Of a DNA stretch of 9,646 nt, positions 1-6,301 are shown piece after piece. Made by a program: the position numbers and the translations under genes. The notes under the pieces were generated by a model that was not told the DNA's origin, did not search any database, and saw only the letters and a program-made list of their open reading frames with translations. Within the stretch, counting starts at the first letter, position 1; the number at the start of each line of letters is the position of its first letter. Source of the DNA: an uncultured Lachnospiraceae bacterium (GTDB lineage Bacteria > Bacillota_A > Clostridia > Lachnospirales > Lachnospiraceae); NCBI GenBank assembly GCA_947178085.1, contig CAMWWS010000082.1, positions 1 to 9,646 on the forward strand, read 5' to 3'.

Positions 1-55
1 GTTCTTCCATGAAGTCGTCTCTATCAATATAAAGTTCCCTTTCAAAAGGTATCTA
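1..55 (-). pseudogene. glnS: Continuation of glnS after the TAG stop (start of the anticodon-binding domain, runs off the window)
   Basis: Directly after the TAG at 53-55, with no frame change, the minus strand reads IPFERELYIDRDDFMEE up to the window edge. This matches the usual start of the GlnRS anticodon-binding domain, where the family reads GTR or GSR, then one residue (often K in Clostridia, Q in E. coli), then a [IV]PF motif. The TAG therefore sits on a codon normally coding for that one residue. A single base change from AAG, CAG or GAG would explain it. The lesion may be a real nonsense mutation, a read or assembly error, or a suppressed or recoded codon. Only 17 codons past it are visible. 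Confidence 0.75.
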
Positions 56-1222
56 TCTCGTTCCGAGACTCTCGTTTTCCAGATTATTAGCTACCGTAAG
101 AGTCTCTTTTTCACCTTCAGGATAGTTATCAATAACAAGTTTGATTGGATCAAGCGCTGCCATTATTCGCGGTCTTTTCATCTTAAGGTCTTCTCTGATA
201 CAATATTCTAACATAGAATATTCAGCTGAAGAATTAGCTTTGGAGACACCGCACAAATCTACAAAAAGCCTGATAGACTCCGGAGTAAAACCTCTTCTTC
301 TCAGTGCAGCGATAGACACCAGCCTTGGGTCATCCCAGCCGTCTACAATTCCCTCTTCTACCAGTTTCTTAATATATCTCTTGCCGGTGACCACATTGGT
401 CAAATACATTTTGGCAAATTCAATCTGCTTCGGTGGATGAGGATATTCCAGTTCTTCCACCACCCAGTTATAGAGCGGTCTGTGGTCCTCAAACTCCAGC
501 GTACAGATAGAATGAGTAACCCCTTCTATTGCATCTTCAATAGGATGCGCAAAATCATACATCGGATAAATACACCATTTATCTCCCGTATTATGATGAG
601 ACAGATGTGCCACACGATAAATAATCGGGTCTCTCATGTTAATATTGGGAGATGACATATCTATTTTAGCACGCAGGGTCTTCTCACCATCTGCATACTT
701 TCCATTCTTCATATCTTCAAACATTTGCAGGTTATCTTCTATACTTCTGTTACGGTTGGGATCGTCTTTGCCGGGTTCCGTAAGCGTCCCCCTGTATTCA
801 CGCATTTCATCCGCACTCAAATCAGATACATAGGCTTTACCCTTTTTAATTAACTTAACCGCACCCTCATACATCTGTTCAAAATAATCTGAAGCAAAGA
901 ACAACCTGTCCTCGTAGTCTGCACCAAGCCACTCTACATCAGCCTTGATGGACTCTACAAACTCATTCTTTTCTTTCGTCGGATTAGTATCATCAAAACG
1001 CATGTTAAACTTTCCGCCATACTGTTTAGCAAGCCCATAGTTCAAAAGTATGCTTTTTGCATGCCCGATATGAAGATAACCGTTAGGCTCAGGCGGAAAC
1101 CTCGTGCATACCTTATCGTACACACCCTCTGCTAAATCCTTATCAATAATCTGCTCAATGAAATTTCTTGAAACAGCTTCTTTTTCTTCCGCTGCCGTCA
1201 CTATTTTTTCGTTCTCACTCAT
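53..1222 (-). CDS. glnS: Glutaminyl-tRNA synthetase, catalytic part, ended by an in-frame TAG
   Basis: This gene encodes glutamine-tRNA ligase, the cytosolic class I enzyme that charges tRNA-Gln with glutamine using ATP. From the chosen start the frame has 389 codons before TAG, against roughly 550 residues for full GlnRS. Visible are [14 protein letters not shown] (about residues 44-57, the HIGH signature), the RFDDTNP segment (75-81), and VVTGKR (277-282) in the place of the KMSKS loop, followed by GWDDPR and ALRRRG. TGKR is, from memory, usual in clostridial GlnRS. The reading ends at LGTR, exactly where family members continue into the anticodon-binding beta-barrels, and the conserved continuation is present after the stop. 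The start is placed at the ATG at 1222 (MSENEK) because it overlaps the stop of an upstream ORF. An in-frame ATG lies at 1246, but it has a TAA directly before it and no ribosome site at a usable distance. Identity is certain; whether the gene is intact is not. Confidence 0.9.
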   Translation of the reverse strand: MSENEKIVTAAEEKEAVSRNFIEQIIDKDLAEGVYDKVCTRFPPEPNGYLHIGHAKSILLNYGLAKQYGGKFNMRFDDTNPTKEKNEFVESIKADVEWLGADYEDRLFFASDYFEQMYEGAVKLIKKGKAYVSDLSADEMREYRGTLTEPGKDDPNRNRSIEDNLQMFEDMKNGKYADGEKTLRAKIDMSSPNINMRDPIIYRVAHLSHHNTGDKWCIYPMYDFAHPIEDAIEGVTHSICTLEFEDHRPLYNWVVEELEYPHPPKQIEFAKMYLTNVVTGKRYIKKLVEEGIVDGWDDPRLVSIAALRRRGFTPESIRLFVDLCGVSKANSSAEYSMLEYCIREDLKMKRPRIMAALDPIKLVIDNYPEGEKETLTVANNLENESLGTR

Positions 1223-1266
1223 AGTCGCTGTTTTAAGCCGCTGCATTTAAAGTATCGCAGCGTCAT
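1219..1266 (-). CDS. 15-codon upstream ORF translationally coupled to glnS
   Basis: This short ORF encodes [15 protein letters not shown] and is not a known product. Its ATG at 1264-1266 lies 5 bases after a near-perfect Shine-Dalgarno AAGGAGGT (1272-1279), the strongest ribosome site near glnS. Its TGA (1219-1221) overlaps the glnS ATG (1220-1222) as ATGA. The bases just before the glnS ATG show no Shine-Dalgarno of their own. The arrangement suggests that ribosomes load at the small ORF and re-start at glnS. The peptide has one glutamine codon (CAG) near its end, so a link to glutamine charging can be imagined, but no attenuator hairpin was recognised. An alternative is that a one-base indel has split an originally longer N-terminus of GlnRS. 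Confidence 0.5.
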   Translation of the reverse strand: MTLRYFKCSGLKQRL

Positions 1267-1271
1267 CACTG

Positions 1272-1279
1272 ACCTCCTT
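1272..1279 (-). promoter_or_regulatory. Strong Shine-Dalgarno AAGGAGGT before the glnS upstream ORF
   Basis: The minus strand reads AAGGAGGT, 5 bases before the ATG at 1266. It is about 50 bases from the glnS ATG at 1222 and about 25 from the in-frame ATG at 1246, too far to serve either directly. It therefore decides in favour of the 15-codon ORF as the first translated unit. Confidence 0.75.
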
Positions 1280-1324
1280 TGACCATGTTCAAATCAATAT
1301 ATTTTCATATATTATTCGTCCATT

Positions 1325-1330
1325 ATTATA
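1325..1330 (-). promoter_or_regulatory. Possible -10 box of a glnS promoter
   Basis: The minus strand has a perfect TATAAT here, about 60 bases before the upstream ORF, in a very AT-rich stretch (roughly 1300-1365). No convincing -35 hexamer lies 17 bases upstream, and TATAAT-like strings are frequent by chance in such sequence. No T-box antiterminator or other long leader fits in the short distance to the ribosome site. The gene may also be read through from the TIR gene upstream. Confidence 0.3.
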
Positions 1331-1401
1331 TATTACCATAGTAAAAATAAAATATAAAGCATAAATTTGGACTCAGCGCCACTTTCTTAATTATATTCTA
1401 A

Positions 1402-4400
1402 TTACTTTCTTATGCCCAGCTGCCTCTCCGCTTCCTCCCTGAGCATCGTCTCATCATATATATTCACGCGGTATATATTTGTTCTGTCAGTCAGATAAAT
1501 ACAGTTTCTATTACCGTCAACTGCAAGAAAGCCATCAATATGAGCAGTAATTTTACCTTGGTTGGAAAAATCCGTCAAATCAGCCTCTTCAATAAGATAA
1601 GCGCATTCGTCTCCCACAATAACACCGTAATCTGCATTCTCAGGCTGAATAGAATGAGTCATGCAGGTATGCAAATCCTGTAAACCGCCGTCTTCATATA
1701 ATTTCTGATTCTGCTCATCTACACCATATATTTTTATATCCCCGTTTTTATATACGACATACAATGTCAGTCCGGACGCATATTCTTCCCTTTCGTTAAA
1801 AAACATATTTTCAACATAAGTCGCATTGATACTTTCAACTTCACACAGACATTCAGTTTCGCCTTCCCGCAGGGCGTCCACAGCATATAACTGCAGTGAA
1901 TCCGTCGTCTTGGAAGATGTCGCAAGATATTTCATAGAAGGGCTGACTGCCACCGCGCTGCTGTCTGAAATGATTTCCCCGCCCATAATTTCATAAGAAA
2001 GAGAACCGTCCACCACATCATATACATTCAGTTTTCCAGAAGCCTTAGTAATAACATACCGGCCTGAAACATCAGTTCGCAGATATCTGCCAAAACTGTA
2101 ATCTTCTTCATATAACGCTCTCTGCTCCCCTGTTTCATAATCAAACATGATTATTCCATCGCTTGTTATGAGGGTTAAGGCTTCCTCTTCCGAATAAAAA
2201 CTCATTCCTACAAAATATTCATCACCCAAATAACGCCAAAGCACTTCACATGTTTCAGTATCTATCATCTCAACGCAAATATTATATTCATCCGAATAAC
2301 TATGAACCGCCAGATATTTGCCGTCTTTACTTAATTCTGCGCTCGAATACCGATTCTTTGTCTCACACAATGTCTCAAAATTATTCCCTGCCGCCCAACG
2401 GTACAAAGTAACATTTTTATCCAAATAAGGAAGCGTTGTATAGAAATCGTTTCCTATTCCAAATGACTTTACGTTAGTAGAATTACAATCCGTGAAAGTC
2501 AAACCTACAACAGCCATCATGTTATCCAGATTAAGATGAATCCACGTCCCATCTCTTGTAAATACCATGAATGCATCCCGGCCGATATAATTTCTAATCT
2601 CCACAACCTCTGAGCCGAAGTCAAAATTCTCAATATATCCGCCATCCCGCTTATCCAAAACAACAGCATATTCATAGGAAACACAGATAATATAGTTGCT
2701 GCCCTCTTTTGAAGACATTGCGATTTTATTAACCCAGTTCTTATCGTTTCTATATGTCCAGAGAACAGCATTATCCTGTGAAAGATCGCATGCATAGACA
2801 GTACCGCCTAAATCTGCCAGAAATGAAGTACCCGGCTCCCATCTGTTATTGTCCGCAACATAGAGAATATCATCCACAAATCTCATGCACTTCACAGAAC
2901 CATTTGCAATGTTATACCGGCGGTAAACTGCGCCTGTCTGAGTCTCACATACAAATATGATCTGCTCTTCTTCTGATGCCGCTGACGCTGCAAATAACGT
3001 TCCGTCTGCATTCATAACTGCGCAGGCCTCAGTTTCCATAAGATTTTCATTTTCCTGCCAGCTGCCTGAAGCAGTCACTTCACCGCTTTGACCGCTAATC
3101 ACAAGGAATCCTGTTGCAGTACTTATAACTGCCCTGTCAATATCCTTGGAATAGCAAATCTCCAGAACAACTTCACAGTCAATCTGATATATGTCTGCTC
3201 CCAGATTTATGTCAAAACAACTCACACCGTTTTCAGTAAGATACAGAAACATATCTTCATTGATGAACGCAATAGCAGCCTCCCCATGATACAAGTACAT
3301 GTTCAACAAAAAAGAAGTCAGTTTGCTGCCGTCCCGACTATCCCAGACACACAGCATTTTAAAATCATCCACCGTAATAATCTTACTGCCTTCCGGTGAA
3401 ATTTTCATAAAATTAATGTTTGTATCGGCTTCCAATATTCTGTCAGGCAGAATCTTTGTATTATTTTCATATATATTTAAACTTTCGGTCAGTGCATAAG
3501 CTGCCTGTGGCGTATACGGAATATCTTCATTACTGCCGCCCGGAAATGCCTGCAGGGCAGTCTCTATGGCTGCAATCCTGTCGCCCTTCTCCAAAAGATT
3601 TGCTGATTCTTTTGCCAGCGATATACAGTTGCTGCGCACAGCCTCCGCATATTGTTTCTCAATCTCTTCCGCCTGCATCGCAATTTCTTCCGATTGCTGC
3701 TCTATTTCATTAAGCTGTTCGCTAATCTGCACATTCTGTCTGCGGATGCGAAGCGCCATAGTCGTACTGACGAGTCCGAAAAGAAGGCAGATTGCGCTTC
3801 CTGCCAAAGACAGGGTAATAACCTTACGCATTTTCTGCTCTCTATGCCTCTGCCTTAAGTCATCATAACCACACCCGAACATCGGCGCAGCAAGACGGAG
3901 AATCTCACTCTTTATTTTCTTCAGTATTTCCTTCTTTGAACGCCCTCTGACATCTGCTGCAAGCGGTTCAGCCGGAACCTTTCTTATTACTGTACTGCCA
4001 TCATCCGCAGTTACTGTTTCTTCGCGATAAAGTAATTCTTCGGGAAAAGAATCCGACGGTTCTCCTTCTGTAAGTACCAGCAGAACATGCTCTCTTCCCC
4101 TCAGACTGATAAATGTTTCTATTTCCTTTTTGCACCACATTGACTCTTTCAGTCTGGGTGAACAAATTACAATCAAAAACTCAGACTTCCCCAGAGCTTC
4201 CATAATCGGATCGGCAAGATTACTGACAAGAGGAAGTTCTTCCTGATCCCGGAATACTCTCGTTATCCGTGTTTTAGCTTCTTTATCATTCTCGCTCAGT
4301 CTGCGCGCTACATTTCCCGGCAGCTTAAAGCTCTCCAACTGCTTGTGAAGATTCTTGGCGACAAAGCTGTCAGTTTCAGTATGCCTGTAGCTGATAAAAG

Positions 4401-4425
4401 CGTCATAATACCATTTTTTTTCCAT
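1402..4425 (-). CDS. TIR domain receptor-like protein: TIR, transmembrane helix, coiled coil, beta-propeller
   Basis: The protein has 1007 residues from the chosen start. Residues 1-120 form a TIR domain: YYDAFISYRH near the N-terminus, RVFRDQEELP, LIVICSPR, and then SMWCKKEIE, whose glutamate (about residue 101) is at the site of the catalytic Glu in NAD-cleaving TIRs. EPLAADVRG follows, as often in Firmicutes TIR proteins. One hydrophobic helix lies at about 202-224, flanked by basic residues. A Glu/Gln-rich coiled coil follows at about 225-262, then a helical stretch (SLAKESANLLEKGDRIAAI), then about 690 residues of divergent WD40/PQQ-like beta repeats with recurring LCVWDSRDG-type strands. 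If the TIR end is cytoplasmic, the propeller lies outside the membrane. The ATG at 4425 is chosen because TIR homology begins at once and GAGAGG lies 12 bases upstream; an ATG at 4458 has no ribosome site. It starts 16 bases after the DHH gene stop. TIR and helix are clear; ligand and enzyme activity are unknown. Confidence 0.88.
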   Translation of the reverse strand: MEKKWYYDAFISYRHTETDSFVAKNLHKQLESFKLPGNVARRLSENDKEAKTRITRVFRDQEELPLVSNLADPIMEALGKSEFLIVICSPRLKESMWCKKEIETFISLRGREHVLLVLTEGEPSDSFPEELLYREETVTADDGSTVIRKVPAEPLAADVRGRSKKEILKKIKSEILRLAAPMFGCGYDDLRQRHREQKMRKVITLSLAGSAICLLFGLVSTTMALRIRRQNVQISEQLNEIEQQSEEIAMQAEEIEKQYAEAVRSNCISLAKESANLLEKGDRIAAIETALQAFPGGSNEDIPYTPQAAYALTESLNIYENNTKILPDRILEADTNINFMKISPEGSKIITVDDFKMLCVWDSRDGSKLTSFLLNMYLYHGEAAIAFINEDMFLYLTENGVSCFDINLGADIYQIDCEVVLEICYSKDIDRAVISTATGFLVISGQSGEVTASGSWQENENLMETEACAVMNADGTLFAASAASEEEQIIFVCETQTGAVYRRYNIANGSVKCMRFVDDILYVADNNRWEPGTSFLADLGGTVYACDLSQDNAVLWTYRNDKNWVNKIAMSSKEGSNYIICVSYEYAVVLDKRDGGYIENFDFGSEVVEIRNYIGRDAFMVFTRDGTWIHLNLDNMMAVVGLTFTDCNSTNVKSFGIGNDFYTTLPYLDKNVTLYRWAAGNNFETLCETKNRYSSAELSKDGKYLAVHSYSDEYNICVEMIDTETCEVLWRYLGDEYFVGMSFYSEEEALTLITSDGIIMFDYETGEQRALYEEDYSFGRYLRTDVSGRYVITKASGKLNVYDVVDGSLSYEIMGGEIISDSSAVAVSPSMKYLATSSKTTDSLQLYAVDALREGETECLCEVESINATYVENMFFNEREEYASGLTLYVVYKNGDIKIYGVDEQNQKLYEDGGLQDLHTCMTHSIQPENADYGVIVGDECAYLIEEADLTDFSNQGKITAHIDGFLAVDGNRNCIYLTDRTNIYRVNIYDETMLREEAERQLGIRK

Positions 4426-4441
4426 TTTTGTACAATGCCTC

Positions 4442-5977
4442 TCAATGCAACTTTTCATAGGTCTTAAAGAATATATCACGTTCAACAACATAAATATCAT
4501 GTTTATCGTCACAGCGCACTGTAAGAAAATCTCCCGGTTTCCCTAACATATATTTTTCTTCATCCCATGCAGTAAATACCTTAACCCTTTTGGTCAATTC
4601 TTCAGCATGGATGTGCGTACCCCCACTGGCAATGCAAATTTTAGCGTAATCCGCCAGCTTCAGTACAGAGCCGTCAGCACGATTATGAAGCGTCGGCTGA
4701 TATTCAGTCTTAACAGCACAATCTGACATGCAATAAGTCTCATTAGTCAACACATAAGATTTCTCAAACTTGCTCCTTCTGTTCGGATATACCTCACCCT
4801 TTACGCCTATCATAATAATAAGGTCAGATTCCACCACCATATCTATATCGCCCTCTAGGGTTCTAATCGTAATAGGTGTTCCTGCAGGCAGTACATCCGT
4901 TGCCTGAACAAAACCAAGCGGTACCTTCTTCTTGACATACGACTGCATATTTGATGTATCAATTTCATAGTCTTTGGCTACTATAATCTGGGTGTTATCG
5001 AAATAGTCATTCAACCGTTCGCTGAAAAAGGCTTCGGAATGCAGGGTAGGATATACCTCTTCATAGAGAGTCTTGCTGATAAACCCTCCTGCCTTTTCAT
5101 GATGTCCGCCGCCCGAACCGATGCCCTCCGCCAGAAAAGACGCAAGCTCGTTAGCCTGCACCTCTTTAATACAGCTCCGCACTGAAAATTTATAGCCTTC
5201 CTTCCACTCACTATAGACCACACAGGTATACACTTCCGCAACCTGCAGCAAAAAGTCACTGATAAGTCCCAGAATATTCTGGTCGCAGGGCTGAGCCTTT
5301 ATAATTGCATATTTATAATCATCATTATAAATATGACGGATAAGCGCTACTCCGGCAATTTCCAACTCATCAAGCGACAGGTTGGAATTGCGGAACAGCT
5401 GTATCAATGTTTTTTCGCAAGGTACGGAATCTCTCATATCCATGTCAAGGGGATTGAAAATCTCCGAGAACTGGTTCGTATCCGTATAAAGCCCATAGTA
5501 AAGCGCTGTCCCAAGCTTAGTATCCTTTATTTCAAATCCCTCGTCACGCAGCATTTTCCAGACCAGAGTCGAACAACTTCCAAGCTCGGGATTTATTTCA
5601 TTCATTTCAACATCCCGTATCTCTATCCGGTGATGGTCAATAATCGCTACATTTTCCGCCGGTATTTTAGTCACGTTTCCCGCACCGTACTGGCAGTCCA
5701 CAGTAATCAGAATACCTTTAAGTCCATACTGCGGCGTATCTTTTATCAAATCTTCCGGTATTTCTATGTAATCAGCGGGAATCTGCAAATGCTCCAGCAT
5801 CAGGCATAGATTGGGTTTCTGAACCACACTCCTCCCGGAATAGATAAGCCGGACATCCTTTCCCATACTATTAAAATATGTATACAACGCTAACCCGGAA
5901 GCAAGAGCGTCAGCGTCAGGGTTATCGTGGCACTGTATTGTGACAGGGTTATAAGAATTTAAATCTGACAATTTCAT
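4442..5977 (-). CDS. DHH/DHHA1 family phosphoesterase with C-terminal PGDYG-like domain
   Basis: This 511-residue protein belongs to the family of nanoRNases, pAp phosphatases and cyclic-dinucleotide phosphodiesterases, which use two metal ions (usually Mn) to cleave phosphate bonds in the cytosol. Motif I is HDNPDAD (17-23), VDC follows at 93-95, the DHH signature is IIDHH (112-116), and motif IV is YTDTNQF (164-170). The substrate-binding DHHA1 part has GSGGGHHEKAGG (287-298). Small nanoRNases have about 320 residues, so about 180 extra residues follow; VKVFTAWDEEKY...GKPGDFLTVR near 466-488 resembles the PGDYG domain, with Phe for Tyr. The ATG at 5977 is preferred because TGAGG lies 9 bases upstream; an ATG at 5992 has that same sequence inside its own codons. 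It is the first gene of an operon with the TIR protein. All metal-binding motifs look intact, so an active enzyme is likely; the substrate cannot be told. Confidence 0.88.
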   Translation of the reverse strand: MKLSDLNSYNPVTIQCHDNPDADALASGLALYTYFNSMGKDVRLIYSGRSVVQKPNLCLMLEHLQIPADYIEIPEDLIKDTPQYGLKGILITVDCQYGAGNVTKIPAENVAIIDHHRIEIRDVEMNEINPELGSCSTLVWKMLRDEGFEIKDTKLGTALYYGLYTDTNQFSEIFNPLDMDMRDSVPCEKTLIQLFRNSNLSLDELEIAGVALIRHIYNDDYKYAIIKAQPCDQNILGLISDFLLQVAEVYTCVVYSEWKEGYKFSVRSCIKEVQANELASFLAEGIGSGGGHHEKAGGFISKTLYEEVYPTLHSEAFFSERLNDYFDNTQIIVAKDYEIDTSNMQSYVKKKVPLGFVQATDVLPAGTPITIRTLEGDIDMVVESDLIIMIGVKGEVYPNRRSKFEKSYVLTNETYCMSDCAVKTEYQPTLHNRADGSVLKLADYAKICIASGGTHIHAEELTKRVKVFTAWDEEKYMLGKPGDFLTVRCDDKHDIYVVERDIFFKTYEKLH

Positions 5978-5999
5978 AATGTAATGCCTCATTTCTTTA

Positions 6000-6012
6000 G
6001 TGACTAAGTCAC
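6000..6012. repeat. 13-base palindrome GTGACTAAGTCAC in the DHH leader
   Basis: The two 6-base halves GTGACT and AGTCAC are perfect inverted copies around one central base. The palindrome lies 22 bases before the start of the DHH gene, so it falls in the likely untranslated leader or promoter end of the DHH/TIR operon. It could be a dimeric regulator site or a repeat-element end, since AGTCAC recurs at 8021 and, inverted, at 8149. Confidence 0.5.
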
Positions 6013-6025
6013 GGAACTTATTCGC

Positions 6026-6054
6026 GAACTTATTTTGTTTATCTAAATAAGTTC
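6026..6054. repeat. Small inverted repeat (10-bp stem, 9-base loop)
   Basis: GAACTTATTT at 6026-6035 pairs with AAATAAGTTC at 6045-6054, loop 6036-6044. The left arm is also a direct repeat of GAACTTATT at 6014-6022. The stem is AT-rich and has no GC core, so it is a poor terminator. The GAACTTA motif is the same as in the large inverted repeat after the chemoreceptor gene. Confidence 0.55.
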
Positions 6055-6132
6055 TGGTTATAGGTTATATATAAGTAGAGTTTCGTAATCACCTAAGTAT
6101 AACAATTTTTACGAGGTTTGGCTATAATAATT

Positions 6133-6162
6133 ATTATTAAATTACAAAATATTATTAAATTA
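6133..6162. repeat. Direct repeat ATTATTAAATTA, two copies 18 bases apart
   Basis: The 12-base string occurs at 6133-6144 and 6151-6162, upstream of the -35 box of the chemoreceptor promoter. The phase of 18 bases is not a whole number of helix turns. It may be no more than low-complexity AT sequence or an A-tract UP-like element. Confidence 0.4.
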
Positions 6163-6204
6163 AAAAAAACTGCCAAAATATTATATATCCCATAGTATAA
6201 AGCA

Positions 6205-6233
6205 TTGACATCAAAAGAAAAAGCAACTATAAT
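6205..6233 (+). promoter_or_regulatory. Consensus SigA promoter of the chemoreceptor gene
   Basis: A perfect -35 TTGACA (6205-6210) and a perfect -10 TATAAT (6228-6233) are separated by exactly 17 bases. Transcription should begin near 6240, giving an untranslated leader of about 60 bases before the ATG at 6302. The box pair is a housekeeping type, not the SigD/FliA pattern often found at chemotaxis genes. Confidence 0.85.
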
Positions 6234-6288
6234 AGTTAATTACATGAATTAAATTTCAGTACACAAAAAAACAATATATTATGTAAAC

Positions 6289-6294
6289 GGAGGG
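6289..6294 (+). promoter_or_regulatory. Ribosome binding site of the chemoreceptor gene
   Basis: GGAGGG lies 7 bases before the ATG at 6302, an ideal distance, and fixes the start. Confidence 0.85.
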
Positions 6295-6301
6295 CTACAT
6301 A

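Larger units (their letters stand above)
5978..6301. other. Divergent AT-rich intergenic region between the DHH gene and the chemoreceptor gene
   Basis: This 324-base region holds no supported gene. From left to right it contains a palindrome at 6000-6012, a small hairpin at 6026-6054, repeat elements shared with the region after the chemoreceptor, a 12-base direct repeat at 6133-6162, and the chemoreceptor promoter at 6205-6233. Promoter elements for the DHH/TIR operon must lie here on the minus strand, but I found no hexamer pair good enough to name. Confidence 0.7.

Noticed and set aside
53..1222. General reassignment of TAG as a sense codon in this organism
   Set aside because: No other gene here contains an in-frame TAG, although several are long. 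One codon cannot show a code change, so it is kept only as a low-probability explanation of the glnS lesion.
1280..1400. T-box or other riboswitch before glnS
   Set aside because: The space is short and AT-rich, and I saw neither a T-box consensus nor a terminator/antiterminator pair.
1340..1400. Intrinsic terminator after the TIR gene
   Set aside because: Only a 3-bp pairing (TGG/CCA) around GCGCTGAGT could be drawn; no stable stem precedes the T-rich stretch.
5333..5809. 158-codon open frame on the plus strand
   Set aside because: It lies wholly inside the DHH gene on the opposite strand, shows no recognisable domain, and the DHH frame carries all conserved motifs.
6001..6162. CRISPR array
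   Set aside because: The repeated strings are short, unevenly spaced and AT-rich, with no unit of 25-37 bases and no regular spacers.
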